The notes under the pieces: model-generated
Told to the model about the DNA's origin: nothing
The model's database searches: none
Seen by the model: the letters and a program-made list of their open reading frames with translations, nothing else
In this document: positions 32,187 to 44,670 of the stretch, one piece after another
How the letters are laid out: every line of letters begins with the position of its first letter
Position numbering within the stretch: position 1 is the stretch's first letter
Position numbers and translations under genes: made by a program
Source: Isoetes taiwanensis
Lineage: Eukaryota > Streptophyta > Lycopodiopsida > Isoetales > Isoetaceae
Length of the DNA: 64,000 bases
Assembly: GCA_021234155.1 (NCBI GenBank)
Contig: JAJEKV010000188.1
Coordinates: 532,452 to 596,451, forward strand
Reading direction: 5' to 3'

Positions 32187-32745
32187 CGTCACTGGCAGTG
32201 ACTCGGTCAATCCTAGTGTCGTATCTCGACTTGAGAAACTCTAGGCTCCTCAATCATATCTTCAGCATCATCTTCACTGAGCACAAGAATGCTATCGGCA
32301 TTACGCTGATTTGTATCGACAGGAAGCTCCTAAATTTCACATTGGTGACCTTTTCTGGCTTCTTTATAGGGACCTCCCTACCTCACGTCCCTGCAATAAG
32401 CTTGACTATCGTCGCCTTTGTCCTTACCAGATCACGGCTCAGATCAGCAATGTGGCATTCCGGCTCGAGCTCCCTCCAGCTGTTCGGTTTCATCCAGTAT
32501 TTCATGTTTCTCTATTGGAGCCCTATACAGTTAATACTTTCCCAGATCGCGTTCCTCCGCCGCCACCAGTATAAATTGATGATCATGAGGAGTTCGAGGT
32601 TCGAGAGATTCTAGACTCCAAGTTTCCTCGTCGACGATTGTATTACTTTGTCGATTGGTAAGGTTACTCACCAAGTGATAGAACCTGGGGGCCTGCCGAG
32701 AATCTGAGTAATGCTCCTGATAAAATTGCGGAGTTTTACTGCCAT
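32187..32745 (+). pseudogene. GPY/F module and chromodomain, copy 2
   Basis: Frame 32311-32574 contains the HIGDLFWLL and RLELPPAVRFHPVFHVSLLE blocks before PPPPPV. After a TAA at 32572, the frame 32573 onward reads IDDHEEFEVREILDSKF, VDW, GYSPSDRTW and PAENLSNAPDKIAEFY, a clear chromodomain. Several stops (for example in VDW-stop at 32660). Confidence 0.8.
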
Positions 32746-32764
32746 TACTCGAATAGGGGGATGG

Positions 32765-33280
32765 TGTGACGACCATAAGGATATTCGTATCATATGAATT
32801 ATACTCGTATGTACAAAGGACGATCGTCACACGGATGTGAAAAGGTAGTTGCACAGAGCAAGGTTTGAACTCGCAACCTTCCAGTTGCGAATCACACACA
32901 TTTGCCAAGTGCCCTACCAATATTTGTTAAAGACATTTCCTTATGTCTTTCTCATATGCGGGACTGTTTCCAGGAGGTTCTAGAATATTCTAGAGCCTAC
33001 ATGCATGCGCGACACTTGGCATGATCTCATCCATTGGAGTGGCGCGATCCTGGCCGTTGGCCTACATATATAAAGAGGCATCTCCTTCTTGTCGAACCAT
33101 TCCGGTTCAACGCCAGTCTTGAGCCTTCTAGGCATCTGTCTCATGTTCCTGTTTGCCTTCGGCCATTGTACTCTTGATTCCTGTTCGTATATCAGATTCT
33201 TTCCGATCTTGGCATATTTCTTCCGTATTTCTTGTGTATTTCCCACGCATTTTCCTTGTTTTTAATGTAGGTTCATGACA
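32765..33280 (+). repeat. 3' LTR of chromovirus copy 2
   Basis: 516 bp, TGTGACGACC to TTCATGACA, more diverged than the other two. The terminal hairpin arm has changed (CGATCGTCACA). Confidence 0.9.
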
Positions 33281-35254
33281 GATTCCTTTTTTGCCATTCA
33301 ATTGCGAACTTCTTGCACTATGAAATCCATAGATCATATAGTTGTGTAAGATGTAGAATCATTTATAATTATATGTTGGTCTACAATCATGTTCTGCAAT
33401 ATTGCTAGGCTAGTGGCATGCAATGAGAACTGGCTAGTGGCATGCAATGAGAAAAGATCAGTCCATAACAGAGAAGACTGGACATGAGTAGCCTAAGGAA
33501 ACATTTAACCGAGGTTGCTCAAGTATCAATGCATAGACTCCTGAATTTTGAAATGTTCATACACAAAAGACCAAAAGAAACAAAGGTTTTCAACCGCAAC
33601 TGAAGTTAGTCCAAACCACAAGTGATCTAGCATAGTTTTTATATGATTATTACTTGAGGATCTATGGAATGGGCAGAGAAAGTCTAGTTCAATATGCAGA
33701 ACCATATACATTAAGCATGCTAAAGTATCTCCATGTAACCTGCAAGCAAGCAGTAACGGGAGGCCAATAGCACAATTCGTTAAGCTCCTTCGAGAAAGCA
33801 TACCTGTAGAAACTCCATTCATTGTATTATTTACCTCATGCTTGGAATATGAATGCAAGATCATTGGGAAAATAAGGCTGAAGTCCTCAAAAATTTGTAA
33901 GGATTTCTGCTCTAAACTACTAAACATGATCTATTTGCAACATAGAATATACACAGCAAAGGAAATACGAAAACAAATCAATCATGTTCCTAACAAACCA
34001 TTCTATCCAAAGACGTTACCTGTATACTGCAAGTACTGCCATCATGTTCAAGTGGGCTATGATAATGTTACCTTAATATGGCAAGTACAATACAACTATA
34101 TTGTACTGCCATCGTGTTTAGCTGGTGCATCATCATCATAATGTAATGCCATCCATGCTAAACTAGTTTAGCTCATGCTTCAATATAGAAATTTACAAAT
34201 GAAAGCATTTCAGGACATGCTTTGTGAAACTCTATATCAATTGCACACATTTGAGGATCACCAGATAAAATGAAATCTCAGCTTGAAAATGTAACATGAA
34301 AAACAAACCAATGCTCACTGAAATCTCCATGGAGAATTTTAGCTTAAAGCATAGCTCAAAACTCGGAACACTAGAATCAGATGACAGAAAGAGTTAAAAA
34401 ACTTGCAGGCAGCCACTCCAGGTAATTCATGCCAGAACATAAAAAATCTCCACATAGATATATCGGCCTTCTCTAACTCAGATTATCTTGATATTAACGG
34501 TTTATGGTGGTTTCGTAACCATAATTGAGCTACATCCATCTCGGGCACGCAATCCAAATATGCGTTGCATCCATCTTGGGCATGCTAACAAAAATTCTCC
34601 CTGCCGATCCCCTGCCATATCAAATTTTCAATTTGGACTGGATTAAACATTTTCTGTGCATCCCACGCATCTCCCACTGAATCCAACTAACATGCACTGC
34701 CTCCATTTTCGTACTTCGAAATCATACTCCAAGGCACATGCCTGATTTTTGGAGAACCTAATATTTCTACAGGCAGAAAAAGCCCCTAGAACCTTAAAAA
34801 ACTAACATGAAAAAAAAAAATTCAAAAAGTTTTCCACTTGCCATAAAAAACTAAATTTAAACAATAGATATGATGGCCCCAAAGATGACAACGCCACATT
34901 CCACAAGGCTGTCAAGTGCAAATGAGCCGTCAAGCATGAGTAGAAATAATTTATTATCATTACCTAAAACCTTTAGAGATGGATAAGAGGAAGATCCAAT
35001 CTATGTAAATGTTGTTTTGGCCAAAATCCAACTCTTTTAAGATAAAAAGCCTATCCATTAAAATGGCAAATAAGTTCACGAAGATACAAGATTCTAAACA
35101 CACTACAAATAAGCATTATGATCAAATTCCATAATTGGTAGATCAGCCGGCATAAAGACACTTGAATACTCTTACACCTCATAAAATACACCCTCAGACG
35201 AGAATTGGGCCCGGACACCTGGTTAAACTCAAAACTGTATGAACTATACATTAA
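33281..35254. other. Intergenic, no gene recognised
   Basis: AT-rich with short chance frames only. Short duplications such as AACTGGCTAGTGGCATGCAATGAGAA near 33410-33450. Confidence 0.5.
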
Positions 35255-35317
35255 TAGAATAGAATAGAATATGATTTTATCGTCTACGGAGACCAACTGG
35301 CCTATGGGACCCAAGTA
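35255..35317 (+). repeat. Dispersed retroposon-tail-like repeat, copy 2
   Basis: (AATAG)n, then GATTTTATCGTCTACGGAGA and CCAACTGGCCTATGGGA. See 278-340. Confidence 0.55.
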
Positions 35318-35339
35318 CAAAGAGAGAGAGCAGCAGGCG

Positions 35340-35406
35340 TATTACTACCAGGATTAAAAAACCCCCGCCCCAAAGGGTTTTCGGGGGAAAAACCTTAGTA
35401 GCAATA
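35340..35406. repeat. Foldback repeat, copy 1
   Basis: Arms TATTACTAC (35340-35348) and GTAGCAATA (35398-35406) pair with one mismatch. They enclose a core GGATTAAAAAACCCCCGCCC...GGGTTTTCGGGGG...AAAAACCTTA that is shared with 53901-53951. The arms of the two copies have unrelated sequences. Confidence 0.65.
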
Positions 35407-35466
35407 AGGATGCTTTGACATCTTTACGCACGATTATATACATAATCACAAGTAAATCTGGTGAGG

Positions 35467-35721
35467 TTAATGTTGGACGAGGGGGGCATAACCGAGTCCG
35501 TATCCATTACCTCCCTGAGGTCTGATCCCAACAAGCCTACAGAGGCCGTCTTTGTGGAACGTCGGGAGCTTACTCAAGACCTTTCTCCGTAAGGCCCTAG
35601 GGTGGCGGTCTAGAAGACCAAACATCTGTTGCTGGTGCTCTGCAAGGTACCTGGCTTTCTTGGTCTTGAGGAAGGAGCGGTATTGACGGACGGCCTGCGG
35701 GCGAATGGTGGGGTCCAGCAC
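35467..35721 (-). pseudogene. Probable LINE linker fragment
   Basis: 84 open codons, GC-rich against its surroundings: RPQAVRQYRSFLKTKKARYLAEHQQQ...LLDRHPRALRRKVL. The basic helix followed by a D.H...RR.L block resembles the segment between endonuclease and RT in plant LINEs. That is an impression only. Confidence 0.35.
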
Positions 35722-36036
35722 TTGGCGGAAAGCTCACATTTCTAGCTTTCTAATGCACTAAAGAACATGTGAATCTGAAACTCAAATCATAACTTATAAA
35801 AATTATGCAAAATAATGCCACATGAGGCTCGTCACAAAGACATCTAAAGTTGCTTATGAGTGCATTTGCAGAGACCAGCAAAAATCCAAAGTTTGCTGAT
35901 GGATAAAGACTCACACCTCGAACAAAATAAGAAGAAAACAAATTTAAACGCACAAGGAGGTAAATTTGGACCAAGCATGCCATTTTGAGCCCTATCATGG
36001 ATCCAAGCATTTGGAATATGAAACTAACGGACTTTA

Positions 36037-36040
<4 letters not shown>

Positions 36041-36074
<34 letters not shown>

Positions 36075-36494
36075 AAGGACGTGAAACTTTATTAATCATC
36101 AGAAACGAGCAAGAGAGATGAAAACCCAGTGAAGGAATTGTCCACAGAGCAAAACCACCTGCCACCTTACAACACACAACATGTAAATGAGTTACATATA
36201 AGTGTTAATCTGGAGATAGTGTACCCAAATACGATTCTTCACTTCCTCCTTTACGGGGGAAGATATATACGCTTTGACGATGCGTTGCTTGGCTTCAATA
36301 AGCACTTGAGCATCAGGGGCTCTATGGCCCTTGAAAATAAAGAGGTTTCTTCTTTTCCACGTTGACCAAATGATCCATGCTGAAGCTAAGTGAAATGCCC
36401 TCTTTGCCATATTGTCCTAAGAACTTGGGTACACTGCCAATAAGACTTCTTGACTATTCAAACTGCAATCAAAAAGACTCTGAAGCCACAACCA
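36041..36494 (-). mobile_element. 5'-truncated LINE, minus strand
   Basis: Target duplication AACGGACTTTATTCT (36026-36040 and 36495-36509). A 30-odd-bp poly(T) (poly(A) of the minus strand) runs from about 36042 to 36073. The coding remnant at 36410-36192 reads SAWIIWSTWKRRNLFIFKG, the C-terminal end of a LINE ORF2. Confidence 0.9.
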
Positions 36495-36732
36495 AACGGA
36501 CTTTATTCTACTGGGATGTCTCCGATGAACAGTCGGCTGGAACTTCTAGTAAGCATAAATCATGTTCATACATATCAGGCATCCATTGGATGTTGCTCCA
36601 CGTTAATACTTGTGAAGTGTGAAAGTCTAGCTCTTATGCTAGATATTACCTATGCAAGAATAAGACTGCAAACATTATTGATCCATTTGAAGGATCTATT
36701 TCTCAAGCTAGACCACAAAATTTGAACGGTTA

Positions 36733-38283
36733 TGACGCTCCCTGAACATATACGGCACTGCGAACGTATACATACGGGGACTTCCCCCTCCCATGGCAAT
36801 CAACTCGCCATGAGCAGGCCCCTCCGTCTACCTCGGACTATCCACATAGCAGATACCCGAGGGAAGGACACGGAGGTGTCATTTCGGTCCATACCTTCAA
36901 TGGATCTCCTATATCGTGGAAGCGTGAATACAAGGTTAGCACACAGCATAATCATATAATAAATAACCACCACGAAGGTTGGCACATCCATCCAACTAAT
37001 AACAACAGAGAAGATACGTCTAATGCTAAGGAAAACATCCCAAACCCAAGGTTCTACCCCGGTTCAGACTCCAATGGGGATCGACTGACGGCTAGGTCTC
37101 AGGAGATCAACAGACAAAATCTTAACATGGCATTGGCTGGCATAGAACATTGGCTCGGGTTGTCCACTCCATCCGCCCCTCCTGTGCACACTTTGCAGAT
37201 GAGCTGAATCAAGCTATGGCGCCATTGTAGCCACGCAATCCCAAAGAATCACCCTTCGGGACTACTTCGGGTTACATCTCCCCGGTCCGATGAGGCAGGT
37301 CAGAGAAGTGTCCCCTTCCAGAGTCGCAGTGAATCCATGGGCAAGCTAGAGGAGGAGATCCATCAGCATCTCCTTCCGTACCCGACTTACTCCCCTAACT
37401 TTATCTTCAAAGTACAAGATGCCCCATACGGGTCACACCTCTGTACCCAGGGAGTGTCAGACCCATACCCGGCCCTCTACGTGACCGACTAGGCCTAGCT
37501 CACTGAAGGAGTCCATGTAGCCTTTTATGCTCAGGCGAGACCCCACCCCACACTTCATCACTACGGCCCCTTATCTGGTGCTTCAATGATGCCATATATT
37601 CCACAGCTCGGTGGGATCTTGTACACAGGCCGCAATTAATGGGTATTACTGGAGCTAATAGAAGCATACTAAATACGCATAGGTTACAGAGGTCTCTACC
37701 CCCCTTAATCCCTGTTTTCTGAAAGAACCTAACAGAGATGACACCAAAGATACATCCATCCATCACAGTACATAATCAAGAGCGAAGAATAGTTCTAACT
37801 ATCAAACAAGGTTTATTCAACACCAAAAGATCAACAAAGAAGCCTGGCAGAGGCGCTAACCCTGGAAATCCCAAGTTAACCTATCCACTAACACGAATTA
37901 CGACTAAAACCGTTGTCATGTGGAATCTCCATGCTTGAATAGGTTGGGCGCTCAGCTGCTCCTGCTCTTGGGTTCGATTTGGGGCAAAATTGGGATAGGG
38001 ATCCAATTTGCTGCCTCAGTTCAGCATCCTTCTTCTAGCCAATCGAGTTTGGCCAGGTGTACTCTACTAATTAATTAATTAGCTTAATTTAATTAGCTTA
38101 ATTAAGTTAATTAGGCAATCATCCCTTAATTATAGGCAATTATTTCTTAATTAAACCCTTATTAATTTAACATAGCTAAATTAATCCTTTGTGGTTAGGT
38201 TACATACCCCCATGATGGCGTATCCTCGGCCCGTGACGTGTCAGTATATTTATACATACACCGTATAAATATGTGGAACGTCA
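36733..38283 (-). repeat. 3' LTR of gypsy element 2 (1551 bp)
   Basis: Paired with 47355-47597 plus 52176-53459. It contains an AT-rich TTAATTAATT zone near 38067-38110 and an ATAAATATG near the minus-strand left end. The frames within (for example 37500-37766 minus) repeat in both LTRs and show no known domain. Confidence 0.9.
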
Positions 38284-38300
38284 AAATTCTCCCCTTGGAA
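38284..38300 (-). promoter_or_regulatory. Polypurine tract of gypsy element 2
   Basis: On the minus strand AAGGGGAGAATTT directly precedes the 3' LTR. Confidence 0.75.
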
Positions 38301-38816
38301 TAATGATGTCCTCAACATTGGGGTTAGTTAGAACTAACTAACATGTGTTCTAAGAATTCATCAGTATGAAATACAGTAAGTTACACATGAAGAGATGAGA
38401 ATAATTTCTTATTCCTGAAGATAAAACATAATAAAGTTTAAAGATTGTAGAATTGTTTGCGTACCAATGTGCATTTCACATGATTATAACATAGAAAATT
38501 CAAGGACCGGAGTCCAATAACAGACATTATAAAAGTAGTAACAAATTCATGAAAGAAGACATGAAAACACAGAGGCTTGGGCCATCAACAACCCTCTATA
38601 CATGGGCAGGTCACGTACCGCTCACTGGCCTGCACATGTCAATATGTTAGTATTTACATATAATAATTAAGTTGTGGTTGAAGGGACCACCCCCTATAGG
38701 AAAATAGAAAAAAAACCTATCTACAAGGGAACCTATCATGCCTAAGGTTCGCAATCCATAGCGGCATAGGGAATGGTCAAGTTCCCATTATGGCCGAGAT
38801 GAATGCGGCCTATCAA
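38301..38816 (-). other. 3' untranslated region of gypsy element 2
   Basis: AT-rich, between the pol end and the polypurine tract. No ORF supported. Confidence 0.5.
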
Positions 38817-39580
38817 CTACATGCTTTTCAAGCAATCCATGGTCATGCCCAGATTGACAATACACCACATCCTAGAGAACACCAAGGTGATCTGCCTTGA
38901 ATGCCTACCGCCGGATGTGGGGTTGATGACATCGTTGATGGTGCGGCCTTGAGATTCCCGCATGAATTCCGGATAATGCTTTTCAAGGTCTATCTTCATT
39001 ACCCACGTAGCATCCTCCACCGACAAATGTTTCCACTTGACCAAATATTGGAGCATTTGAGTCCTTCTGGTCTGCTTATAGGCCCGATCAAGAAGAGCTT
39101 CAGGCACTATCTCTAGGTGCTCTTCCGTCATTTCAAGGAGGGTGGGTGTGTCCAACATCTCCTCTGGATCAGGAGTGTGTCTCTTCAGAAGACTCACGTG
39201 AAAGACCTTTGTGGATCTTCAAATGGGGTGGCAAATCCAACCGATATGCCTGCTCGCCAATACATTCAATGATCCTGAGCGGCCCAGCCCATCTGGGTGC
39301 CAATTTCTTGCAGTTACCAATTTTGAGCTTGGCTTGCTTAACCTTAATCTTAAGCCAAACTGAATCACCCACTTGAAATACTCGTGGGGTCCTGTGCTTA
39401 TCAGCCACACTTTTCTGACGACTACGCGCGGCCAATAAATAACCACGAACTTCCTCGACCAAAGCTTGCATTTCCAAAAGGAGTTGTTGAGAAACCTCCA
39501 CTTTAGAAATAGGATTATGCCATGTGTCTGGAGTTAGGCATTGATAGCCATAATTGATCATGTATGGAGACATTCTATAA
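38817..39580 (-). pseudogene. Integrase C-terminus and chromodomain, gypsy 2
   Basis: Frame 39573-39169: QVGDSVWLKIK, KLAPRWAGPLRIIECIG (GPY/F-like) and YRLDLPPHLKIH. After a frame change, 39197-38817 reads SLLKRHTPDPEE, EALLDRAYKQTRRTQMLQYL, VKWKHLSVEDATWV and LEKHYPEF, a chromodomain-type end. It would bind chromatin marks during integration. Confidence 0.8.
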
Positions 39581-39585
39581 GACTC

Positions 39586-40478
39586 CTATTTCATGCTATT
39601 ATAAGCAAACTCCACTAAATAGATATAGTCGGCCCACTGAGATTGTTTACTCCACACATAGCTTCGCAACATATCTTCTATAATGCGGTTGGTCCGCTCT
39701 GTTTGTCCATCCGTCTGAGGATGATATGCTGTGCTCATAGCAAGCTTTGTCTGAATGGTGGCAAAGAAATCTTTCCAGAATGCACTTACAAACTTGGGAT
39801 CCCTGTCAGATACTATTACTCGTGGCATCCCGTGTAATCTGAAGATTTCCTTCGCGAACAACAAGGCTGTGTCCAAGGCCGTGTCTGTGGTGCGACATGG
39901 CAAGAAATGAGCCATCTTCGACAACTTGTCGACCACTACCATTAAAGCGTCATATCCATGGAGGGTACGCGGAAGGCCCACAATAAAATCCATGGTTATC
40001 ACCTCCCATTTAGCGTTGGGCACATCCAACGGTTGCAACTCTCCTGGAATCCTCAACTGCTCGGCCTTAGTCTGCTGACACACTTGACATTGCTTAATGT
40101 ATCTGGCAATGTCTTTCTTCATGCTTGGCCAAAAATAGCTGAGCGAATCTTAAAATAGGTCTTCATGAAGCCTGCATGTCCAGCTATAGGGATGTTGTGT
40201 GTATCATGAAGAATAAGCTTACGGACTCCTGAAGTCTCGGGTACATACAACTTGTCTTTGCAATAAAGCAAATTGCCCTCCTTCTTATAAGAGCAAAAAG
40301 CCTCACGCTCCTTATCTGTACGTGCTTCCTTGGCCAAACTGTGCCACACTTCACAGAATTCTGGATCCGTGGCCAGGGTTTGCTCTATTTGCTTTCCGAA
40401 CTCACTAGTGAGCATGGAAATTGCATTACAATGGGTGCGGGTTACCAAGGGATGGCGTGACAAGGCATCCGCAACCAC
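39586..40478 (-). pseudogene. Integrase of gypsy 2
   Basis: The zinc-binding HHCC region is split: HDTHNIPIAGHAGFMKTY (40478-40119 frame), a stop, then KKDIARYIKQCQVCQQTKAE. The catalytic core is open in 40122-39586 with VDKLSKMAHFLPC, VSDRDPKFVSAFW and HPQTDGQTERTNRIIEDMLR. It is broken by stops at the HHCC part and after FAYNSMK. Confidence 0.85.
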
Positions 40479-41785
40479 ATTGTGCTTACCCGCATGATCT
40501 CAAAATCATATTCCTCAAGAAACTCCATCCATCTTCTCTGACGGAGATTGAGATTTGGCTGGGTAGAAAGATCCGTATCTAGCTGGAATCTCCTACCAAG
40601 AAGGTAGTGTCTCCATATGCGCAGAGCTCTCACAACTGCCAATAGTTCCTGATCATGGGTGGGGTACCGTTGTTCTGTGTCATTCATCTTCTTAGAATCA
40701 TACGCAATAACCCTCCCTTCCTGCATTAGAACTCCTCCAGTAGCAATTTTACTGGCATCTGTTGCTACTAGCTTATCTTTCTCCGGGTCTGGTAATGTGA
40801 GGACTGGCGCTGAAGTCAAAGCATCCTTAAGTTTCTGGAAGCTTGTCTGGACCTTGGCCTTCCAGTGTTCTACCCAATCTTTCACTTTCTCATGCTTTGT
40901 AAGGTCTGTCAGAGGGCCTGCAATCTTGGCAAAATCCTTGACAAATTTCCTATAATATCCTGCCAAGCCCAAAAAACTCCTTACCTCTGACACATTACTG
41001 GGAATAGGCCAGTCCTTAACTGCCTCTATCTTTGCTGGATCCGTAGCAATACCCTCGGCTGAAATAACATGCCCCAAGTAATCCACCTTTGGTGTGGCGA
41101 ACTTGCACTTAGAGAACTTTGCAAAGAGCTGGTGATGCCTCAATTTTTGCAAGGCCTATCTAAGGTGTTTCTCATGCTCCTCAAGGGTTTTACTATAGAT
41201 GAGAATGTCGTCGAAGAAGATAACGACAAAATCATCCAAGTATTCTCGGAAGACATCATTCATCAACCGCATAAAAGTCGCGGGAGCGTTAGTTAAACCG
41301 AAAGGCATAACTGTGAATTCGTAATGCCCGTATCTAGTACGAAAAGAAGATTTATGGATGTCACCTCTTTTATTCTTATCTAATGATACCCTGAGCGTAA
41401 GTCAATCTTCAAAAAGTATCTAGCTCCTTGCAATTGATCCATGAGACCATCCGCTCTCGGCAAAGCATAGCGGTTCTTGATCGTATGCTTGTTGAGTTGC
41501 CTATAATCAATGCACATCCTCATGGAGCCATCCTTCTTTTTAACAAAGAGAATAGGCGCACCAAAGGGTGAAACACTAGGCCGAATGAAGCCTAGGTTCA
41601 ATAGCTCTTGGAGTTGCTTTTTAAGCTCAGCCAACTCGGGAGGACTCATGCGGTACGGCGCCTTACTGGTAGGCTTAGTACCTGGTTCCAGGGCTATTTC
41701 ACACTCCACCCCTCTGAAAGGAGGAAGTTTCTGGATCTCGTCTGGAAATAGATCCTTAAATTCTCTTAGGAGATTAGCAATCTTT
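40442..41785 (-). pseudogene. Reverse transcriptase-RNase H of gypsy 2
   Basis: 41709-41380 holds [20 protein letters not shown] and [11 protein letters not shown], then TAG where Gln is usual. After frame changes, [12 protein letters not shown] and the active site FFDDILIYS (about 41205-41232) follow. 41152-40442 has [19 protein letters not shown], then RNase H ([33 protein letters not shown]). Three or more disabling changes. Confidence 0.85.
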
Positions 41786-43689
41786 TATGGCAATGCATCT
41801 ACTACCTCCTCCTGTTTCGCGTCTGACTCAATTGAGGCAAGCCTAATAACGCAAAGTACCTTATCCTTGCGTATGGCCTTATCTAACTGCCTGATAGACA
41901 TGGACTGCATGATTGGGTTCAATGGATCACCTTTAATAGTAACTCTGGCTCCATTGGCTGCGTTGAAGGTAACTTCCCGCTTCTCGCAGTCTATATTGGC
42001 TTTAGCAGATGCCAGAAATTCCATCCCGACAATAAGATCATACTTGCCGATGTCCATTAGTTCGGCACCTAAGGCAACTGGTGCACCTGACAACTGCATA
42101 TTGAGTTTAATGCGTCGGCCATTTGTATGTTGGACCTTCCCACTGGCCAAGGTAACAGGTCGCGGTCTGGATCTTAAGGTCTCAAGTTTCAAAACCTGGG
42201 CCATTCTGGGAGAAGCAAAATTATGGGTACTACCCGTATCCATAAGAATAACAAAGGGCTTACTGTCTACCTGGCCTATAGCAGAAATAACGGCAGGCTG
42301 ACTTTCAGCATTGCCAGTTTCAATAGCTGCAAAAATATGAGACGCACCGTGTATATACTCGTGGGCCTCCTCGTCAGCAGGTGGTGGAGAATCTAGATCT
42401 TCCCAATCAAGGTCTGCCATTGCCAATTGAGCGGTTTGTGTAACATAGGGGCAGTTCTGCATCATGTGTCCGGGGCGCATACACCTGAAACATGCCTTAT
42501 CTTTGCGGAGCTGTTCACGAGCCTCTTTGGGAATAGACTGTAAGAGTTCTCGAACTGAATTGCCAATACTATTGGGCTTATCCGGCACATTAAAGGTAAC
42601 CTTCTTATCCTGCCGCCCATATGAACTTTGCTGACGGGGCCCAGGACTTGGGGAACGAGGCTTGTACGGTGTATAAGGGCGAGGCTGAGAATAAGGAGCG
42701 GGACGCTGATACTGATTCTTTGGTATGTCCTCCTCGAGGCTTAATGCCTTAGCCTCGGCCTCTGCAACATACTTTGGGTCGATGGCCTTCGCCATTCTTT
42801 TGATCGATGGTGCCAATCCCTCAATATATCCTTCGACTGCCCTTTTCTCATTCATTCCCGGCACATACAGCCTCAGGCGCATAAACTCGTCGGTATAGGC
42901 TTGCACCGACAAGCTTTTATGCTCCAACCTGTAGAAGGTTTGAATCTGCTGGCATTTGTGCGCGTGCGACATATAGTGCGATTTGAAGGCTTTTGCAAAC
43001 TTCCTGAATTTACACCTGCTTCTGTCCAAATGCTTTGCCCTAGCATAACCTTTCCACCAGATCCGTGCTGCACCTGTGAGGTTGATGGTGGTGACTTTAC
43101 CTGTATCCCTCTCGGTCATTCCGTATGACTTGCCAAATTCTTTCATTTCATCTAACCAGGATTCAGCGTTAAGACGTCCTCTGGACTTACCATCAAATTA
43201 CGCTAATTTCCTGTTCTTCCATATGCTTGTAATAGTCGTGTCCACTGTCTTGCGGTATTCTTTATCATGTGCCTTGGCATGATGACCAGATGACACGGAT
43301 GACTCCGATGATTCTGAAGTGTCGGTCTGTGAAGATGTAACACTCTCAGTGGAAGGGCTTCTACGTCGCTTGGTATGGCGTTTCTTGTGTCCGGGCACGG
43401 GTGCTGGTGCCGGTGGCTGTTGCGGTGGTGGGCTTGGTGGCAAGGGCGGTAACTCCGGTCCGTTCTCAGGTGTGAGCTGCGGAGGGTTTGTGTTCAAAAC
43501 ATATACTTGAAGTTCTCCCAACTGTCTCTTCATCATAATGAGCTCTTGCTCAGGTGTCAACCTGCCGGCATCCGGAGGGGTATGCCAAAAAGCATTACGT
43601 ACACCGTCTATATACACATAAAAAGGTATAAGCGCCTTTAATAATATACAAGGTGTCGCAATTAAGACCATATTCAATCGTTCAATCAA
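41785..43689 (-). CDS. Gag-protease of gypsy 2
   Basis: Frame 43689-43198 (N-terminal, Pro-rich and SR-like Ser patch) ends at a TAA. The same frame resumes at once as FDGKSRGRLNAESWLDEMKE and runs 453 codons to 41785. Domains in order: gag fold (GAARIWWKGYARAKH, LRLYVPGMNEKRAVEGYIEGL), CCHC knuckle CFRCMRPGHMMQNC, and retropepsin with a normal DTGSTHNFA active site and LIVGMEFL. The single in-frame TAA at 43198-43200 is the only obvious lesion in gag. Confidence 0.85.
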
Positions 43690-43788
43690 ACATAGAAAAT
43701 AGTTTATATTATGTGATGGCTCATTGAAAATGCCAACCGATAATTACATTTGCAAACAATACAGAGATTTATAGTTATCAATTTATAT

Positions 43789-44668
43789 CTAAGAGCTAGG
43801 TCCCGCATCTTCCTCCATAGGCACATCCGGCTGTGGGGGCGGTCGATAGCGCATTAAAGTGGCGTTGGGACTAGCAGAGAGGGCTGCTCGAGATGCTGCA
43901 TCCGGTGGTAGAAAAGCTGCCAAGGGTGCTGCAATAAGGAGTCGTATATTGGTCCAGCCCACAATATCCCCCAATGCCGCAAGAGCAAGATCGCGCCGGA
44001 CCAATGTAATAGTGGTAGTGTGATAGTCGATCTTTAGATGCTTCAGACTGAGGCCCCATGTGTTTAGAGAAGAAAAGAACCTCGCCCTATCGGAAGGCAG
44101 AAAGGAAGAATCGTGTTAAATCATTGCCCATAGCCTTGATCCGTGGGTCTACCGAAGTTTCTGTTTCTTTCTGCAAATTCAGAGTTATCTTCTCCTGCTC
44201 CGCCTCTTCTTTATCATCTCGAAGACTCGCCTTAGTATCACAAAGGTCTTCCTCACCTTGATCTACCTCCCCCATAGTAATCTGCAAAGGCAGACTTGTA
44301 GGAGGAGATTGCATGATACCAGCAAAATGCTCTGCAGGTGGCTGAGATGGTGCATCCTGCAACATGAACTGACGCAGAGACAAGAGGGTCTCAACGGGCT
44401 CCATCTCCTCTGGCAGGAATATCAGCAAATCGTGTACTTGCAGTGGAGGAACCACAGGTGTGGTAAAATCTACAAAATCATCCTGACAGAACTCTGCAAG
44501 CTCATAAAGGACGTCAGGCTTTTGCCTGCTACGGATGTCGGCTATAACTCGATAGGGCCACATGATGTCTTCTAGAAGAAGATACTCTTGATTATTCAAG
44601 AGAATAGCGGGTAAAAGATCCAGCCCGGCGAGCTTACGAGCTCGGTCACGGGGTGTCGATGCCTCCAT
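43789..44668 (-). pseudogene. Captured gene X (gypsy cassette)
   Basis: The ATG at 44668 lies 5 nt after the stop of ORF D. 193 codons: RKLAGLDLLPAILLNNQEYL, LLEDIMWPYRV, ELAEFCQDDFVDF, a Pro-rich then Glu-rich part, and LTRFFLSAFR at 44087. A frame change leads into SLNTWGLSLKHLKIDY and VRRDLALAALGDIVGWTN (to 43789). Similar blocks in the same order are found in gene X of the TIR element (6440-7308). It lies between D and gag on the element's sense strand, so it was packaged with the genomic RNA. Function unknown. Confidence 0.65.
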
Positions 44669-44670
44669 GG

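Larger units (their letters stand above)
31700..33280 (+). mobile_element. 3' part of a second chromovirus 1 copy
   Basis: Starts abruptly in the integrase. It continues through GPY/F and chromodomain and ends in an LTR (32765-33280) of the same family as 688-1206. The flank after the LTR is GATTC, the same pentamer as in front of the 5' LTR at 688. Confidence 0.9.

Noticed and set aside
33526-33927. 133-codon minus-strand ORF
   Set aside because: No recognisable motif; surrounded by AT-rich DNA without coding character.
37500-37766. ORF in the LTR (also at 52759-52977)
   Set aside because: It is repeated only because the LTR is repeated, and it is not aligned with any known LTR-encoded protein. 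A resemblance to rRNA (AATTAATGGGTATTACTGGAGC) did not hold over adjoining sequence.
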